This document shows, in pieces, positions 43,228 to 55,600 of a stretch of DNA of 64,000 nucleotides (within the stretch, counting starts at the first letter, position 1; each line of letters begins with the position of its first letter). Source of the DNA: Echinarachnius parma (taxonomy: Eukaryota; Echinodermata; Echinoidea; Clypeasteroida; Echinarachniidae); the NCBI GenBank assembly GCA_037951105.1, contig JBAMJV010008091.1, positions 1-64,000 of the forward strand. Direction: 5' to 3'. The translations under genes and the position numbers were made by a program. The notes beneath the pieces are model-generated. The model ran no database searches. It had not been told where the DNA came from and saw nothing but the letters and a program-made list of their open reading frames with translations.

Positions 43228-44245
43228 TCTCAATTCAATTCAATTCAATTTTGGTTTATTCAAGAAAAATACTGAGTAAAAAGTCCGAAGACTAAACAAG
43301 TCAGTTTACAATGTACAATTACATATAAACGTACTATAAATAACAATTAAATATCAAAAGCAAAAGAGGTGAGTTAATGAAACATAAACCGTCCAAAATC
43401 TAAGCAAGAACACAATACTATGAAGAATACTTTTAAAAATAAAATATAGCATAAATAAATATACATAATTCTATCATTGCTAGTGAAAGCACAATTGTAT
43501 TTAATTTTACCACTAAATAATTTAACATATTAATGGGTTCTAGTATCATAGGTTATCACATTAAACGTGAACGGGCTAATTGTATGATGGACTTGAAATT
43601 CAAATTAAAAACAAATTAAATCAGTACTAAATAAAATATAACAGGGTTCTACCAAATCAATGTGAGAAAAGTATGTAAAGTCATACAATGTATTTAAACC
43701 ATCAGTACCAACGAACGTGATGAGTATTATAAATAACAATTAAGAATCAAAAGCCAAAGAGGTAAGTTAATAAAACATAAACCGTCTAAAATTTGAGCAA
43801 GAAAAAAATACTATAGAGGATACAACGTTTTTAAAGATACCATAAATAATTACTAGTATACATAATTCTATCATTGCTATAGTGAAATGACTTGAAATTC
43901 AAATTAAAAACAAATTAAATCAGCTTTGAGAGATCGCAATACTAATATTTGACATAATCATTATGATATAATAAATTAACATTTAAAAAATCACAAAGGT
44001 ACAGGATACAAACAGTACAATCAAGAGCAAACCTATGAGGGCATAACTAAGAAGATGAATTCAGAAGTTGTATAAAGTAAGGAATGGGAGAAAGCATGCG
44101 TCTTTGAGTTCGTATACGAGGTAATGTCATGTGTGTAGAGTTCCGAAGATTGCGACCTGTCATTAATTCTCTACTTTGTGGCAAGAGATGGCGATGGTCA
44201 GGAGAGATTAAAACTGATTTGGCAAATTTAGTACAGTGGAACCTC
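43228..44245 (-). mobile_element. 3' end of a LINE (non-LTR retrotransposon), minus strand
   Basis: On the minus strand 44245-44047 encodes LRNSTHMTLPRIRTQRRM followed by a PYFIQLLNS-like end. This resembles the LRxxxxxxxPRxRTxxxxxSF...WNSLP tail of reverse-transcriptase ORFs in the CR1/L2/Jockey group. Then comes about 800 bp of 3' UTR with an internal tandem duplication (43330-43540 and 43727-43925), ending in the short repeat TTGAATTGAATTGAATTGAA (43232-43252). It is 5' truncated, as is usual for LINEs. Confidence 0.6.
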
Positions 44246-44320
44246 ATTATAAAGAGCTCTGATATATAACAAGGTGTTTTGCTCTTTATGATTTGATTTT
44301 TATAGAGACAAGTACAAGGT
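44234..44320. mobile_element. Fragment of a CAGTGGAACC-ended MITE
   Basis: CAGTGGAACCTCATTATAAA and CTCTGATATATAACAAGG match the left end of the elements at 45,383 and 60,224. The right end is missing. Confidence 0.5.
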
Positions 44321-44943
44321 GAAGAGAGAATGCATCACCGAAATAAAGTTTTCTATTGTGTGTCTACATGTGGGTGGGGGGGTTGCAGGGAATTATAAAG
44401 CTTTTTGCATGGAATTATAAAGCTTTTTGACTGAGGACTAAGACAAATCCCATGAAGTATTATTCCACAATAGGAAATACTTACACAAGCACATTTTTAG
44501 CGCTCATCGCTTGGTGTCTTACATTTGTCAGGCATTCGAGGACAAGGAACAAGATGTTCTATAATGAGTAATTAAGTAAACAGACTGTGCATGCATTTGT
44601 AAGTGTTTGTGTGTAAAGTGTAGTAGTGTGAGTCTGTAAGCACCCCCAACCGAGGACATAATATATGCCACTACTATCCAACCACGGACACATTTCCAAC
44701 CGTGGACCGTCCTCGTTTACTTAACTAGTGCAAAGGATTGCTAATTCATATGCCATTCATATGCGCGCGCATCGAAAATCCGGAAAAATTAACGTGCACC
44801 CCGTACGTCCACGGTTGGACGCAGAAAGTCAAACACATACACAATAGTCCTCGGTTGGACGCAGAATATCAATGTGACACATATTAGTGTGTCCACGTTT
44901 GCATAGTACAAGGATTTAGGTCCTCGATTGACACGATTTACGG

Positions 44944-45121
44944 GTATGTGTGTGTGTGTGTGTGTGTGTAGTGTGGTGTGTGTGTGTGTATGTGTGTGTG
45001 TGTGTGTATGTGTTGGTGTGTATAGTGTGGTTGTGTGTGTATGCATGTACATGTATTATGTGTGTATGTGTGTGTGCCTGTTTGTGTGTTTGTATGTGTT
45101 GGTGTGTATAGTGTGTGTGTG

Positions 45122-45172
<51 letters not shown>

Positions 45173-45180
45173 ATGTGTAT
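44944..45180. repeat. (TG)n microsatellite
   Basis: Long TG repeat with TA and other interruptions, purest at 45108-45170. Frames coding for runs of Cys-Val or Thr-His are translations of it. Confidence 0.95.
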
Positions 45181-45382
45181 GATCATTTAGGGCAGTATAT
45201 GATATAAGGAGGTATATTTTCATTTTAGTATTTTATCTGCAAAACCTGTCAACGGCCACCAACCATAAAGATTCAAGATTTATCGTACAACCAATTAATC
45301 AATCGTAGCCTAGGGTTAATTGATTGATCGTACGATTCATTGTGAATCATTATGTTACAAGTGAGTTGGTCCATAATCTATA

Positions 45383-45567
45383 CAGTAGAACCTTGTTATA
45401 GGCCTAAGAGGTCGGATATAACAAAACCCTCTTATAACAAGGTAATTTAGCTGATCCCAGCTCTTTATATTGCTTTTGTATTTTGACCCTGATATAATGA
45501 GAAACCTGATATAACAAGGTAATTTTCATGGTCCCATCAAGGACCTCGTTATAACAAAGTTCCACTG
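45383..45567. mobile_element. 185-bp MITE, CAGTAGAACC ends, TA duplication
   Basis: CAGTAGAACCTTGTTATA at the left and TATAACAAAGTTCCACTG at the right, TA at 45381-45382 and 45568-45569. Ends and duplication resemble pogo/Tigger-type Tc1/mariner elements. A second copy is at 60,224. Confidence 0.78.
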
Positions 45568-45847
45568 TAGTACAGGAGATTACCACTTTGGCACTTATCT
45601 ACCAATAATAATATAATGCTGTATTATTTCTCACTGATCAAAACTTGCCATACATATTTAATTTATTTCATAAACTTTAGTTATCTATTCACAAGTATCT
45701 TTATGTACATTTCTATTTTGGCAAATTTTAAAATTATTGGAAAGAAATCAAATTTCAAACTTTCAATCCAACTCCGCCATTGTGTAGAATTTAATACTTT
45801 GTCCTTGCTTGGACTGTTCACTGCCACTTGGCAATATTGAGGTACTG

Positions 45848-46110
45848 AGACAATATAGTGTGACGTGAGCCCAAATAAAAAATGTGAAACACAGTTATTC
45901 CATTTGATCTCAGCATGGGACACAAAGGGGCACCCCAATAAAATCCATAACTGCCCATGCCCCCCCCCCCCCCCCCGCAATATAGTGTGACGTGAGCCCA
46001 AATAAAAAATGTGAAACACAGTTATTCCATTTGCTCTCAGCATGGGACACAAAGGGGCACCCCAATAAAATCCTGAACTGCCAATGCCCCCCCCCCCCCC
46101 CCCCCCCCCG
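45848..46110. repeat. Two ~128-bp tandem units ending in poly-C
   Basis: CAATATAGTGTGACGTGAGC begins a unit that runs to CCATGCCCCC with 16 Cs; the next unit repeats it with few changes and ends in about 22 Cs. GCATGGGACACAAAGGGGCA is identical in both. No ends of a mobile element seen. Confidence 0.85.
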
Positions 46111-46179
46111 GCCCCAATCCACCCAGACCTTGTAATCGGAATTAAACGAGATTTAAATGAAATTTAGATTGAAGTTTAA

Positions 46180-46285
46180 TTATGATTCTACGAAGTATAG
46201 GCCTAATATGAGGAGTCAGGTAGGACGCAACAGATGTGCATCCTACCTGATTTCGATTCATTAGGCCATACGAAGTAGAATTGTG
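46180..46285. repeat. Short palindrome
   Basis: ATTCTACGAAGTATAGGCCT is answered by ATTAGGCCATACGAAGTAGAAT, with ATCAGGTAGGA-type arms inside. A small MITE-like hairpin. Confidence 0.7.
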
Positions 46286-47012
46286 TTTGCTTAATTTTCC
46301 TGGGCGTGAGGTTGTCTTTATTTATGAAACAGAGCGCGCCGCACAAATACGATACATGATACGGTGCGGTGGCGGATAGGTAGCCGACTGTAGCCCGCTG
46401 GATCTCCGGCCGTCACCGTGCATTTATATATTGACTAGCATGAGCATGACATTGATTACGACCATCTATTGGAGCTTTTTTAAGTATTATGCCTAGACCA
46501 GATACAGAGAAGGAATGGTTATGTCACGAATATCAACTTAGAAATATAACTGGATAATTACTGGGCTCATGTTGAAACGAATAACCGTAGCATTCTCATC
46601 ATCTGGTGATCGTCATGAGCAAACAAACAACACTTTTCCAGAATTGGGGATGCAAAAATACAACTTCGAAAGATGAAGGTCTGTGAAATTACATCATTAT
46701 ATAATTATATAATTAAGACTTTACAGTTTACTATGACGGACATTAGTTACCTATGACGATACACTATAGATTTTGATCAAATAGTATTTCCGTTAAAAAC
46801 TAAACATTCATTTCTTTCTGCTTGAGTATTGTACAATTAAATTGGAACAATTGATTGGGTGCAGCACACATTTAGAAGAAGAATCTGTATTGATATAAAT
46901 ATGTTGTTCTGTATGTATTCCCTCAATGATTGTCTCCACAAAATGTAAAATGTATAACCTCCACTAAATTCTGCATTTGTTTTTTGAAAGCACCTGTTTT
47001 TGTGTTTAGATT

Positions 47013-47159
47013 AGATCGACAAATCTAGTATCGTTTTCATGGCCTCTTTTAGTTTTAAATTTAATTGCACAGTTTTTAGTTTTACTGTCTGCTATTCTAG
47101 CTAGACTGCAATTGAATGCTAAGCAAAGAGGCCATGAAAATTATAGATTTGTTGATCTA
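47013..47159. mobile_element. 147-bp palindrome, second copy of the TAGATCGACAAATC family
   Basis: Starts TAGATCGACAAATCTAG and ends TAGATTTGTTGATCTA, with CATGGCCTCTTT and its complement inside, as in the 20,599 element. The flanking nonamers TGTTTAGAT and CATTTAGTT agree at six of nine places, fitting an old 9-bp duplication. Confidence 0.7.
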
Positions 47160-47254
47160 CATTTAGTTATAATATGCCAATGTCATGATGAACTTGTCTG
47201 CTTGAAAATCGTGAGTTTTTTATTTGAATTGCTCTGACATTCCCTTCGAAGAAG

Positions 47255-47368
47255 TGCCCACGACTCACTTATTACACATGTGACATATATCTAAAAGAAC
47301 CGATGCGCTATAAAAATTGGATAGAGCATGGGTTCTTTTAGTCGTGCATAATAAGTCGTGGGCACGTC
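47255..47368. repeat. Hairpin repeat, GTGCCCACGACT ends
   Basis: GTGCCCACGACT at the left pairs with AGTCGTGGGCAC at the right, and CTAAAAGAACC pairs with GGTTCTTTTAG inside. Non-coding. Confidence 0.75.
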
Positions 47369-49318
47369 TTGCAAAAGAATGCCAAAGCTCTTCTATGACT
47401 ATGGTATGGTATGTGTTTGCACGCTTTACGCACTCGTATGACCTTTGTTAATTGACTTGAGTATTGTACTGTATGATCGATATTGGCATTTGGGCAATTC
47501 CACCATAACGGAATTACATTCAGAGACGTTTTTTGCTCACTATTTCATTCCCTGCGCAATATTCTCATGACTTAAGTAAATTTTTATACTTATATAAGTT
47601 GCATGGGTAACAAGGCTACAACATGATAGGGAAATGGTTTTATATCTTCCATGTGTTGTTGCACACTAGACCAATATGTGTGACCGTAACGGAATTACCG
47701 GAGAATGGAGTTTTTTTATTGCTACAAGTTTGCGTTGAGTTTCTCTGAAATATAAGACACTTTGAAACTGATTTTATGTATTTTTTCTATCTTGATAATG
47801 TCAACTTTATTTTGGAACAAGTAGGTGCATAAACAACACAATGATAAGTTCACAAATTCACTTTTTTGAAAAAAGACCACTGTAACGGAATTACACAAAT
47901 TTGTAACGGAATTACATCTCTGAAAGTTTCAAGGTAAACTCAATTATTTTGCACTCAACTTTTCTTACATGCTAATGCAAACATCAAGGCTATCTAGCAC
48001 TTGAATATAAACCATGATTTGACATATCTGTAAAGCAATATTTGAACTTGTTATGTGTAAAATAAATGAAAATATGGCAAAAATACAAACAAGAATGAAA
48101 TTTGAAAAAAATATTGCTAAACTCCAGCTTTATTTCGGTTTATTTTCAGCTTCATATTAGTAGGCAAGAAATTAAAAAGGATTGCATCAATTAAATGAAA
48201 GAAAAATCCTAGAAACTATGTCCACTAAAGTGTGTAACAGAATTACACAACTTAAGCAGTGGGATCAACTTTTCCTCAAATCGGTACATGAACAACAAAA
48301 AATTCACATTTTAGCTTCAATACTTTTCAAAAATCAATAATTTGACAATAATAACCATATTTGAAGTAAAAAATAGCAACATTTTTTAATTTTTCCTTTA
48401 CTTCAAGAAAAATGGTTAAATTGTAAAAAAACCCAAAGTACAAAAAAAAAAAAGTACCTACATTATGTGACATGCTAAAGAACTGCACATCATCAATATC
48501 AAGAAACATTTAAACAATTTAAAATCACAAACAGGTCAAATAATTCAACTTTCAATGCTATAAAGCCTCGTAAACTTCCTGAATATTGGAAATCTGTGTG
48601 AATGGAAATGCATTGTGAATGGGCAATTCCACTGTTACAGAATGACATATAAGTGATTTTTACCTCTGTTTTCTTAATCATATTTAAAATTCCTTTCACT
48701 TCCACAGTTTTTACAACTTTAATAACTGGCAGGGGTACTAGAGGTACAAATCTATAAAACTGTAGCGTCAGGAGACCAAAATACAATCATAACGGAAAGG
48801 GGTCTTTTATTCAACACTAACTTTGTAATGATTTTCTGCAAAAGCTACCACAAAAAATTCTTCATTGGTAATAAAAACTTATCAGTCAAGTTACAAACTT
48901 GAATTTGGTACATCTTTTTTCCAGAAATGATCTATTTTAACCTCTGAAATTACCTTAAGACAAACGAATGTCACTGTAACGGAATTACGCCTGTGAAATC
49001 CACCCATGAATCCACCTATGAAAATGCAATTTCTTGGTTACATTTTTCTGCGTACAGTCTATAGTAAAGAATTTGTATGCATTGTTAATTTGTATGCATT
49101 GTTAAACAATGTATGCATTGTTAAACTCTTACATAAGGACCAGAACAAATCCTGAATTTATGTGTGTGCGTAACAGAATTACAAACAAATCGAGATTTGT
49201 TATATATAAACTCTTGTTATATTCTAAAATTATTCTTTTAAAAAATTCATCCTAAAGTGATCTTAATTTACTCTCAAATCAATTTAGAATGCGTTTTCAT
49301 TCATTTCATGAAATACAT

Positions 49319-52300
49319 GGGTCAGAATTTTGAAAAGTGCACTTTTCGGCCCAAACAGGGTAAAATTCAATTATTTTTTGTATTTAAAGACATCTATCTA
49401 ATATGAAAGCATGCAATCCTAGCTTTCAGGCGTACCCCATTATACTGGGAAACTCCATGTGGTTCCGTTTTTATTCACTGTTGAAGTAACCCATCTCCAA
49501 AAGGCGAACGTCCGTGAGGGATTATGTAGATATAGATTTAGTACCCATATATCTCATTTATTTTCTGTCATATACAGCTTATATTCGGACAATTTACTTC
49601 TAAGACTTGCTTCTCTCTGTATGCCAAACGTGGATTGTGTATTATTTGCCAAATAGAAAATACAAATGTCCAAACTTTGACTGAATTGTTATATTTCTTT
49701 TTAAATAATGTATTATTCGGAACCTTTGCTTTTCTTTAGCCGCATTTTTTAGGTAAGCACCTATATACGCTCGTATTCCCGTATCACATATTTTAATGTG
49801 CATGTTAATAGGATCAATTGCTGTCTAGATCATATATTACATAATTACATGACCAAAGAGAGTATAGTTTTCATCACGGACGTTCCCATATCGCTCACGG
49901 ACGTTCGCCAGAAACAAGAATGTTGGCAGAATGATCTGATCTCATCAAAAAGAGTTTCTATTCTTCGTAAATGGCTTTAAAACAGGGTCATTATAGAAAC
50001 AAACTTGAACATTGCAATAAACCTTTAAAAATGGTTTGGTTTTGACATGGACCTGGTCGTTATAACGAGTCCTATTATTGGTAATTTAAATTGATTTAAT
50101 GCTTATAGAACAATATGATGATAATACTTTATCTATTCCTATTATATTTAAGCTAGAGACCATGTATACATCCTAGTCAGATATAAAAGTAGCATTTCCA
50201 AGTCGCCTGGTCCCTCTTTCTTACTATATTGTTTTTAATTACAATTTCACGGACGTTCGCATAAATTTCACGGACGTTCTCTGCCTGAACAGTCTTACAG
50301 AAATTGATACCAACATTTATTTGAATCTCCTCCAGACCAATATAAAACATATAAATTTATCAGTTGATATGATTTTAGCTATCTGAATTAATTATAATGA
50401 CATGTCTGCTACTTAACTATCACTCTTAGTGGACCTGTGAAAATCGTAACCCCTAATTTTACACCGGCTTTCCCCGGTTGGGCACTCTATAACAGAAATG
50501 CCACTATACTTCTGTAAATAAATGATTTTACAACATTTCTGCAAACATAAATAACATGTATAATCAAAATAAAGGCCATTTTCCAGTTACCAGAATACGG
50601 TTTCTCACATGAGTCTTAATGTCACGGACGTTCGTATTAATTTCACGGACGTTCTCGAATTGCCTATAGTGGTACCCAAGTGTCCCATCTTGAGTCAATT
50701 AATTACAGAAATAAATGTAAGTGCCAACATAACGTAAGTGCAAACATATATGCCTATCACACGTTTCAAACCTTGCCATATATATTTAAGATGTATTTTG
50801 ACTTTGGGAGACCCATAATATATAAACTGTTATTTTGGTTTGTGTATGTTGTACATATATTTCGATTCAATTCGTATATGGTTTATTAATTGAAAATACA
50901 TATATTTATCTATTCCAGCTATATGGCTGAATTGCTAATGCATTTTCACAAAACATAAAACAAACTGAGGGTAACAAAAGCCATGAGCAAAGTAAATAAT
51001 ATACTCGTATAACTTATTTCTTAAATAAATACATATAGATTGCATTTTAGATCATACATGTATATGTTTTGTATAAAGAAATATTAGACATAGAAACCAT
51101 TACGCTAAATATATATAAGCTAAACATATTATATGTGTTTATTATCGCATTTTATTATTATATTTAGAAAGAATATTTTTATTTAATGTAAAACCAATCG
51201 CATAATTATTATAATAAAAACAATCATTGTAAAGCCTAACTGTTTAAATCTAATTTGCAAAGATTTTAAATTGTTTTATAACATTAATATGTCAAAGTTA
51301 AATCTTTCAAATAATCACGTTGATAGTTAATTCCGATGTTTCCTGACCCACATCTCGCTTCCTAATTGTTAACCTCCAATCGGTTTTAATGTTTCAATTA
51401 GAATTAAGAACAATGTTGACCTTGAATGGTTTATTATAAATATTGCGCGAGCTGAAATTTAGTTGTATAATATTATAATGATCCTAGCAAAAACAATATT
51501 TTTGATATATCAAGAAAGAACAAAACAGCCAATATTATATATTATTACGATGAAGTCATCAAAATAATGCATAAATCTTACAATCTCTATTAAAAGTGAA
51601 GAAGTCCAACAAATCTAATCCCTTGCTAGATATAATTTCAAACGATACCACATAATTTGGCACTATTAACAGATTGAAGCAGAGATGCTTTGAAAACCCA
51701 TTCATACGTCATCATAATAATAAATGCGTTTGTCTCTTAGATCTGCATACTTACGGGCTGGATATTGCAGCTTTGCACATCAGGCAAAAATTATGATATA
51801 ATTATGTATTTATTATCGTATTATCATTATTATCATTATTATTATTTTATTTATTTATTTTCTTTTTTGAGGGGGGGGGGGGGGGGGGGAGAGAGGGGTA
51901 TGCATGTATTCGTTGCTTTTTCGTAATACAGTCAATATTGTAAAGCAAGTAGCTATCCTCTCGCAAGTAGCTGACGACCTTTGTGATGTACCTCTTCTTT
52001 TCAAACTGGCGTCATACAGCCATTTAGTTGGACTTAAATCCGACAGGCAGATGAGAAAACAGTCTCAAAGCCTGCAGCAGAGGAGGAGCCGACAGTCTCA
52101 AGTTTTGCAGAGGGTGGGGCAACAGTTTCCACTCAGACCTTCAGTTGAAATGTTGTTATTGCGCCATATACCCCCTTATTACCATTATGTTTTGAACAGC
52201 TTTCTTTCGCTTGTAGGCCTGCGACTGTGCACAATCATAATCTTGGGGTTTGCCTTCCTATAGTATAATGTCAACGCTGCACGGGTAGAAGTAAATATAA

Positions 52301-53604
52301 TATCTAGGGGTGTTACAAAACAGCTAAGCAAGGTGATCAAATGTAAAACGAACCTCCGTGATGGTGACTAAAAATCAACATATTCATGTGTGGTTGGCAG
52401 TGACCTGGGTCGAAAGGCACACAGAAGGGGCACGTGCTGTCAAAAAATTGTGCCATTACTTGAACTTTTACTAAGATTTTTGGGGCCATAAATGACGAAC
52501 GAACGTCCGTGAGCACAACATTTCATAAGTTTGTTACAGTTAAATGACTTGCAGGAAATAAATCCATATGGGATATGAGAGACATAACAATGTACTAACA
52601 ACATCAAACAGTATCAACTTGATGTGAGCGTTTAACATGGTAACATTATTAGAACAATTTGCATGATCGAACGTCCGTGAACGAACGTCCGAGCGAACGT
52701 CGTATCATAAATAGTTGTCAAAAGGCTTCGAAAATGCCTGATATAAGTTTTTGGTTAGCTGCTTGCCAAATAAAATTGCTGTACCGGTGTCTACGTGCAG
52801 ATAAGCAGCCTCAGATTCGTAACTGGGTCTACTCTTGCCGGACGTTCGTTTTCATCACGGACGTTCACGAAGATCAGTTTCGGCCCAAACCAAACATTGT
52901 ATTTGATAGATAGTTTTCAAATAGGCAAAATACTGTGGCCCTACTGTGAGTTCATCAGACTGACCCCAGCAATTGATGACTAGGATGCACTTCGCTGAGC
53001 AGTGATGATACAAGACAACAGAACGTCCGTGACGAAATCCAGTATAATTTCATACAAAAAAATGTTACTCCGCGAGCAGGAGTAGTTAGCCAACAATTTT
53101 TGTAGAATGTGTTCAGTGGGTTCAACCCTTGGTTTTGGCAATAGTTTTTGTTTTGACAACTAAGTAGAATTCTGGTTGTATGGATTTTAATGTATGTTCA
53201 CGGACGTTCACTTATTATGACCTTTCCTATTGAAATGTACCATGAGATCATATCAATGCCGCTCTACCGCCAATTCTTATGTGATACATGCTCAAGACAT
53301 GTAAGATAGAAAATATAGACGTTAATGCCTTTAAAGTTGATTAATATTTTTTTTATCAGGTTAAAAAAAATCATAATTTTGTGGAAAATGCCAATTTATG
53401 CTATTTTTTCACATTTGAGGTCCTGTGGCATGAAACCAAATGTTTGAAATGATATAAAACTATACATTTTCTGAAAGCCTTAATAATTCTCTTTAATATG
53501 AGACCCAAAACAGGTATATCAGAGTTAATGGTGAGACACAGCAAATGATAGAAGCGCTCAAGGTCTGGAAATGGCTAAAAGTGCACTTTTCAAAAATCTG
53601 ACCC
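49319..53604. mobile_element. Element D: GGGTCAG-ended transposon with CACGGACGTTCG words
   Basis: Terminal inverted repeat of about 28 bp with one mismatch: GGGTCAGAATTTTGAAAAGT then GCACTTTT, mirrored at the right. ACAT is duplicated at 49315-49318 and 53605-53608; total 4286 bp. CACGGACGTTCG or its complement appears at about 49507, 49875, 49895, 50249, 50268, 50622, 50643, 52496, 52670, 52682, 52840, 52856, 53022 and 53197. The middle (50.7-52.4 kb) is free of the word and contains a poly-G tract (51871-51889). Inserted in element C. Confidence 0.88.
52047..52145 (+). pseudogene. Coding-like fragment inside element D
   Basis: After a possible acceptor (AAATCCGACAG) a 33-codon frame reads ADEKTVSKPAAEEEPTVSSF then AEGGATVSTQTFS before a stop. 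Composition is GC-richer and more protein-like than its surroundings. It could be a captured exon piece or a relic of the element's own gene. No domain recognised. Confidence 0.25.
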
Positions 53605-55014
53605 ACATACGTACGGATATAAACATGTATGATCCAAATACAAAAAGTTGGCATACTATATAAAATATAAAAATCGAATTGCAAAAAATGAAAGACACCT
53701 TTAGGAATCCCATTTGAAAATGCAAATACTTTGTACATCTTCTTTGATCTGCATACAGAAGCACACTGAACACTCAATGAATTCTGACTTTATGATAATG
53801 AATAAAACATATCTTAGCCTGTATTATGTATAGTTTTAAATACCTGGAAGCCTATTCTGTATTTATGTTTGATTTTATATGCTTCAGTTTAATACAAATT
53901 TACATAATTAATGGTGAATTATGAGCCCTTAACTGATCAATGATATTCAAATCTACATACAAAATTATTAATATTAAATCTCCTTGAAAGTTGAAGGTAT
54001 GATTTATATCTTAAAATACATCAATGTAAATTAATGTGAGAAAATAAATGTAGAACCAGTGTCATACTAATTACTGGATATTTTTACATTTTTGTTATCG
54101 TTTTTGTTTTCCCCTTTCTAAAGTACAAACATGAATCTGCTGCATCTTCATAATTTCAGTCAAGTGGGTCTTGCTGGAAACTAATTTAATGATAGAACAT
54201 TATCATCTCTATTATGTTCATGGAGAAATTAGAGAAATTATCTATCGTGTATCAATTTAGTTGATGCAATCCATTGATGCAATATGAAGCATGTGAGGTA
54301 ATGAGTCACATAAAGTAACATTGTACAGTACATGTATGTATAATGACTTATTGTCTACATGGCTACAGTTCATGCTATTTAAAGGGTATTTCTACATTCA
54401 GAACAAGAAAAAATGTTATTTTCAGCAATATCATTCAATACCTTACAAACCATGTGCATGTAATTCCGTTATGTAACGGAATTACTAATACTGTTACGCA
54501 ATTTTTGGAAAAAGTAGTGACATTATTTCAGAAAATTATGTTGGAAGTTCTTAGGACTATGGTGAAGGAAGAGAATTCACAATGACATGACTAAAGAACA
54601 AGTAATAAGATATTGAGAAAAACTTAAAACGTTTTATCGTAACGGAATTACGATCAAATGTGCATAGATTAAAAAAAATTCTCAAAAAAATATGCAATGA
54701 AGTTACTGCCCATGCTTTACAATTTGTGATTGTTACAACATCGTATGGAAAATATGAGAAAATGAGCAGAAACAGTCATTGAATTAAAAGATTCACTTTA
54801 TTTTCACAAAATGAAGCTGATTTATGAATAAAAGGTCATAAATTTCTGTTCAATTCAAGCAGAAATATTTGAAAAACCAATTGAGCTATATACAAACGGT
54901 TTTCAGTTTCCTAAAATTCAAGTTTTCCTCTATTGATAACAGTTTGATTTAGGGAAGATTGCTCAACTTTGAGATGTGGTGTTTTTGCCTTCTCTCATAC
55001 GGAATTGCCCATTT

Positions 55015-55600
55015 GTATGAACTTGAATATCCCCAAAGCTTGGACAATGGTGTATTCGCAAATTTGATTTCTTATTAGGTACAAACTGGTATCTGCTTTT
55101 TTTTTTTTTGGAAAAAGGAATCATGGTTATGGTTAAAATGGACGTTCTGAATGGTTTTCCCATGGCATCTAACTCTAAGGCATCTATAGTCATAGACAAC
55201 TTCTACACATGTGTAAAATATATGCGTAAATGCATGTAAAATTCCTGAGGAATTAGAACAATTTCCTGTAGGGAAATGCTGACTCATCTTGAGTGTTCAA
55301 ATTTTGACACACAATTTAGAAAACTATGTTGTGTTGCAACAGCAATGCATAACATGCATACTAGCGGTCAGAATGTTGCTAGGTGGCCGAGTGACCGTCT
55401 TGTTCTAATTTTGGGGAAAATTGCTAGGCATCCCTTGTTGATCCTTTGCTTTTTATATATTATAAGTGGCAATTGATGACTTCTTGTTGTTATTTCACAT
55501 TTTCCTCTCTTTCTTGATTCAAACTGTGTTTGTGTGGGTCAATGTGATGTCACATGATCACATCAAAATCTGGTATATCATACTGCTTCTTCCCCCACAG
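55015..55600. other. Upstream of the first visible FANCM exon, start exon not found
   Basis: No frame resembling the FANCM N-terminus was found here. The first visible coding exon begins in phase 1 after an acceptor, so at least one earlier exon is needed, here or further left. Confidence 0.4.

Larger units (their letters stand above)
47492..55010 (-). mobile_element. Element C: second copy of the GGGCAATTCC / GTAACGGAATTAC family, split by element D
   Basis: Starts GGGCAATTCCACCATAACGG and ends CTCTCATACGGAATTGCCC, with ATTT at 47488-47491 and 55011-55014. Its left end matches the complement of the right end of element A (AACGGAATTACA then TTCAGAGA), and its right end the complement of A's left end (GGATGAGAGA), so it is A's family inverted. 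The word GTAACGGAATTAC or a near variant is at about 47507, 47686, 47882, 47908, 48234, 48968, 49169, 54461, 54474 and 54639. Without element D and its target duplication the copy is about 3.2 kb. No protein-coding stretch was recognised in it. Confidence 0.85.

Noticed and set aside
44789-45186. Cys/Val and Thr/His repeat proteins
   Set aside because: Translations of the (TG)n tract in three frames.
52047-52145. Missing upstream FANCM exon
   Set aside because: Its acidic, Ser/Thr-rich sequence is suggestive, but it lies inside the well-bounded element D and lacks a good donor.
55276-55476. 66-codon frame just before FANCM as first exon
   Set aside because: No similarity to the FANCM N-terminus and no donor joining in phase 1.
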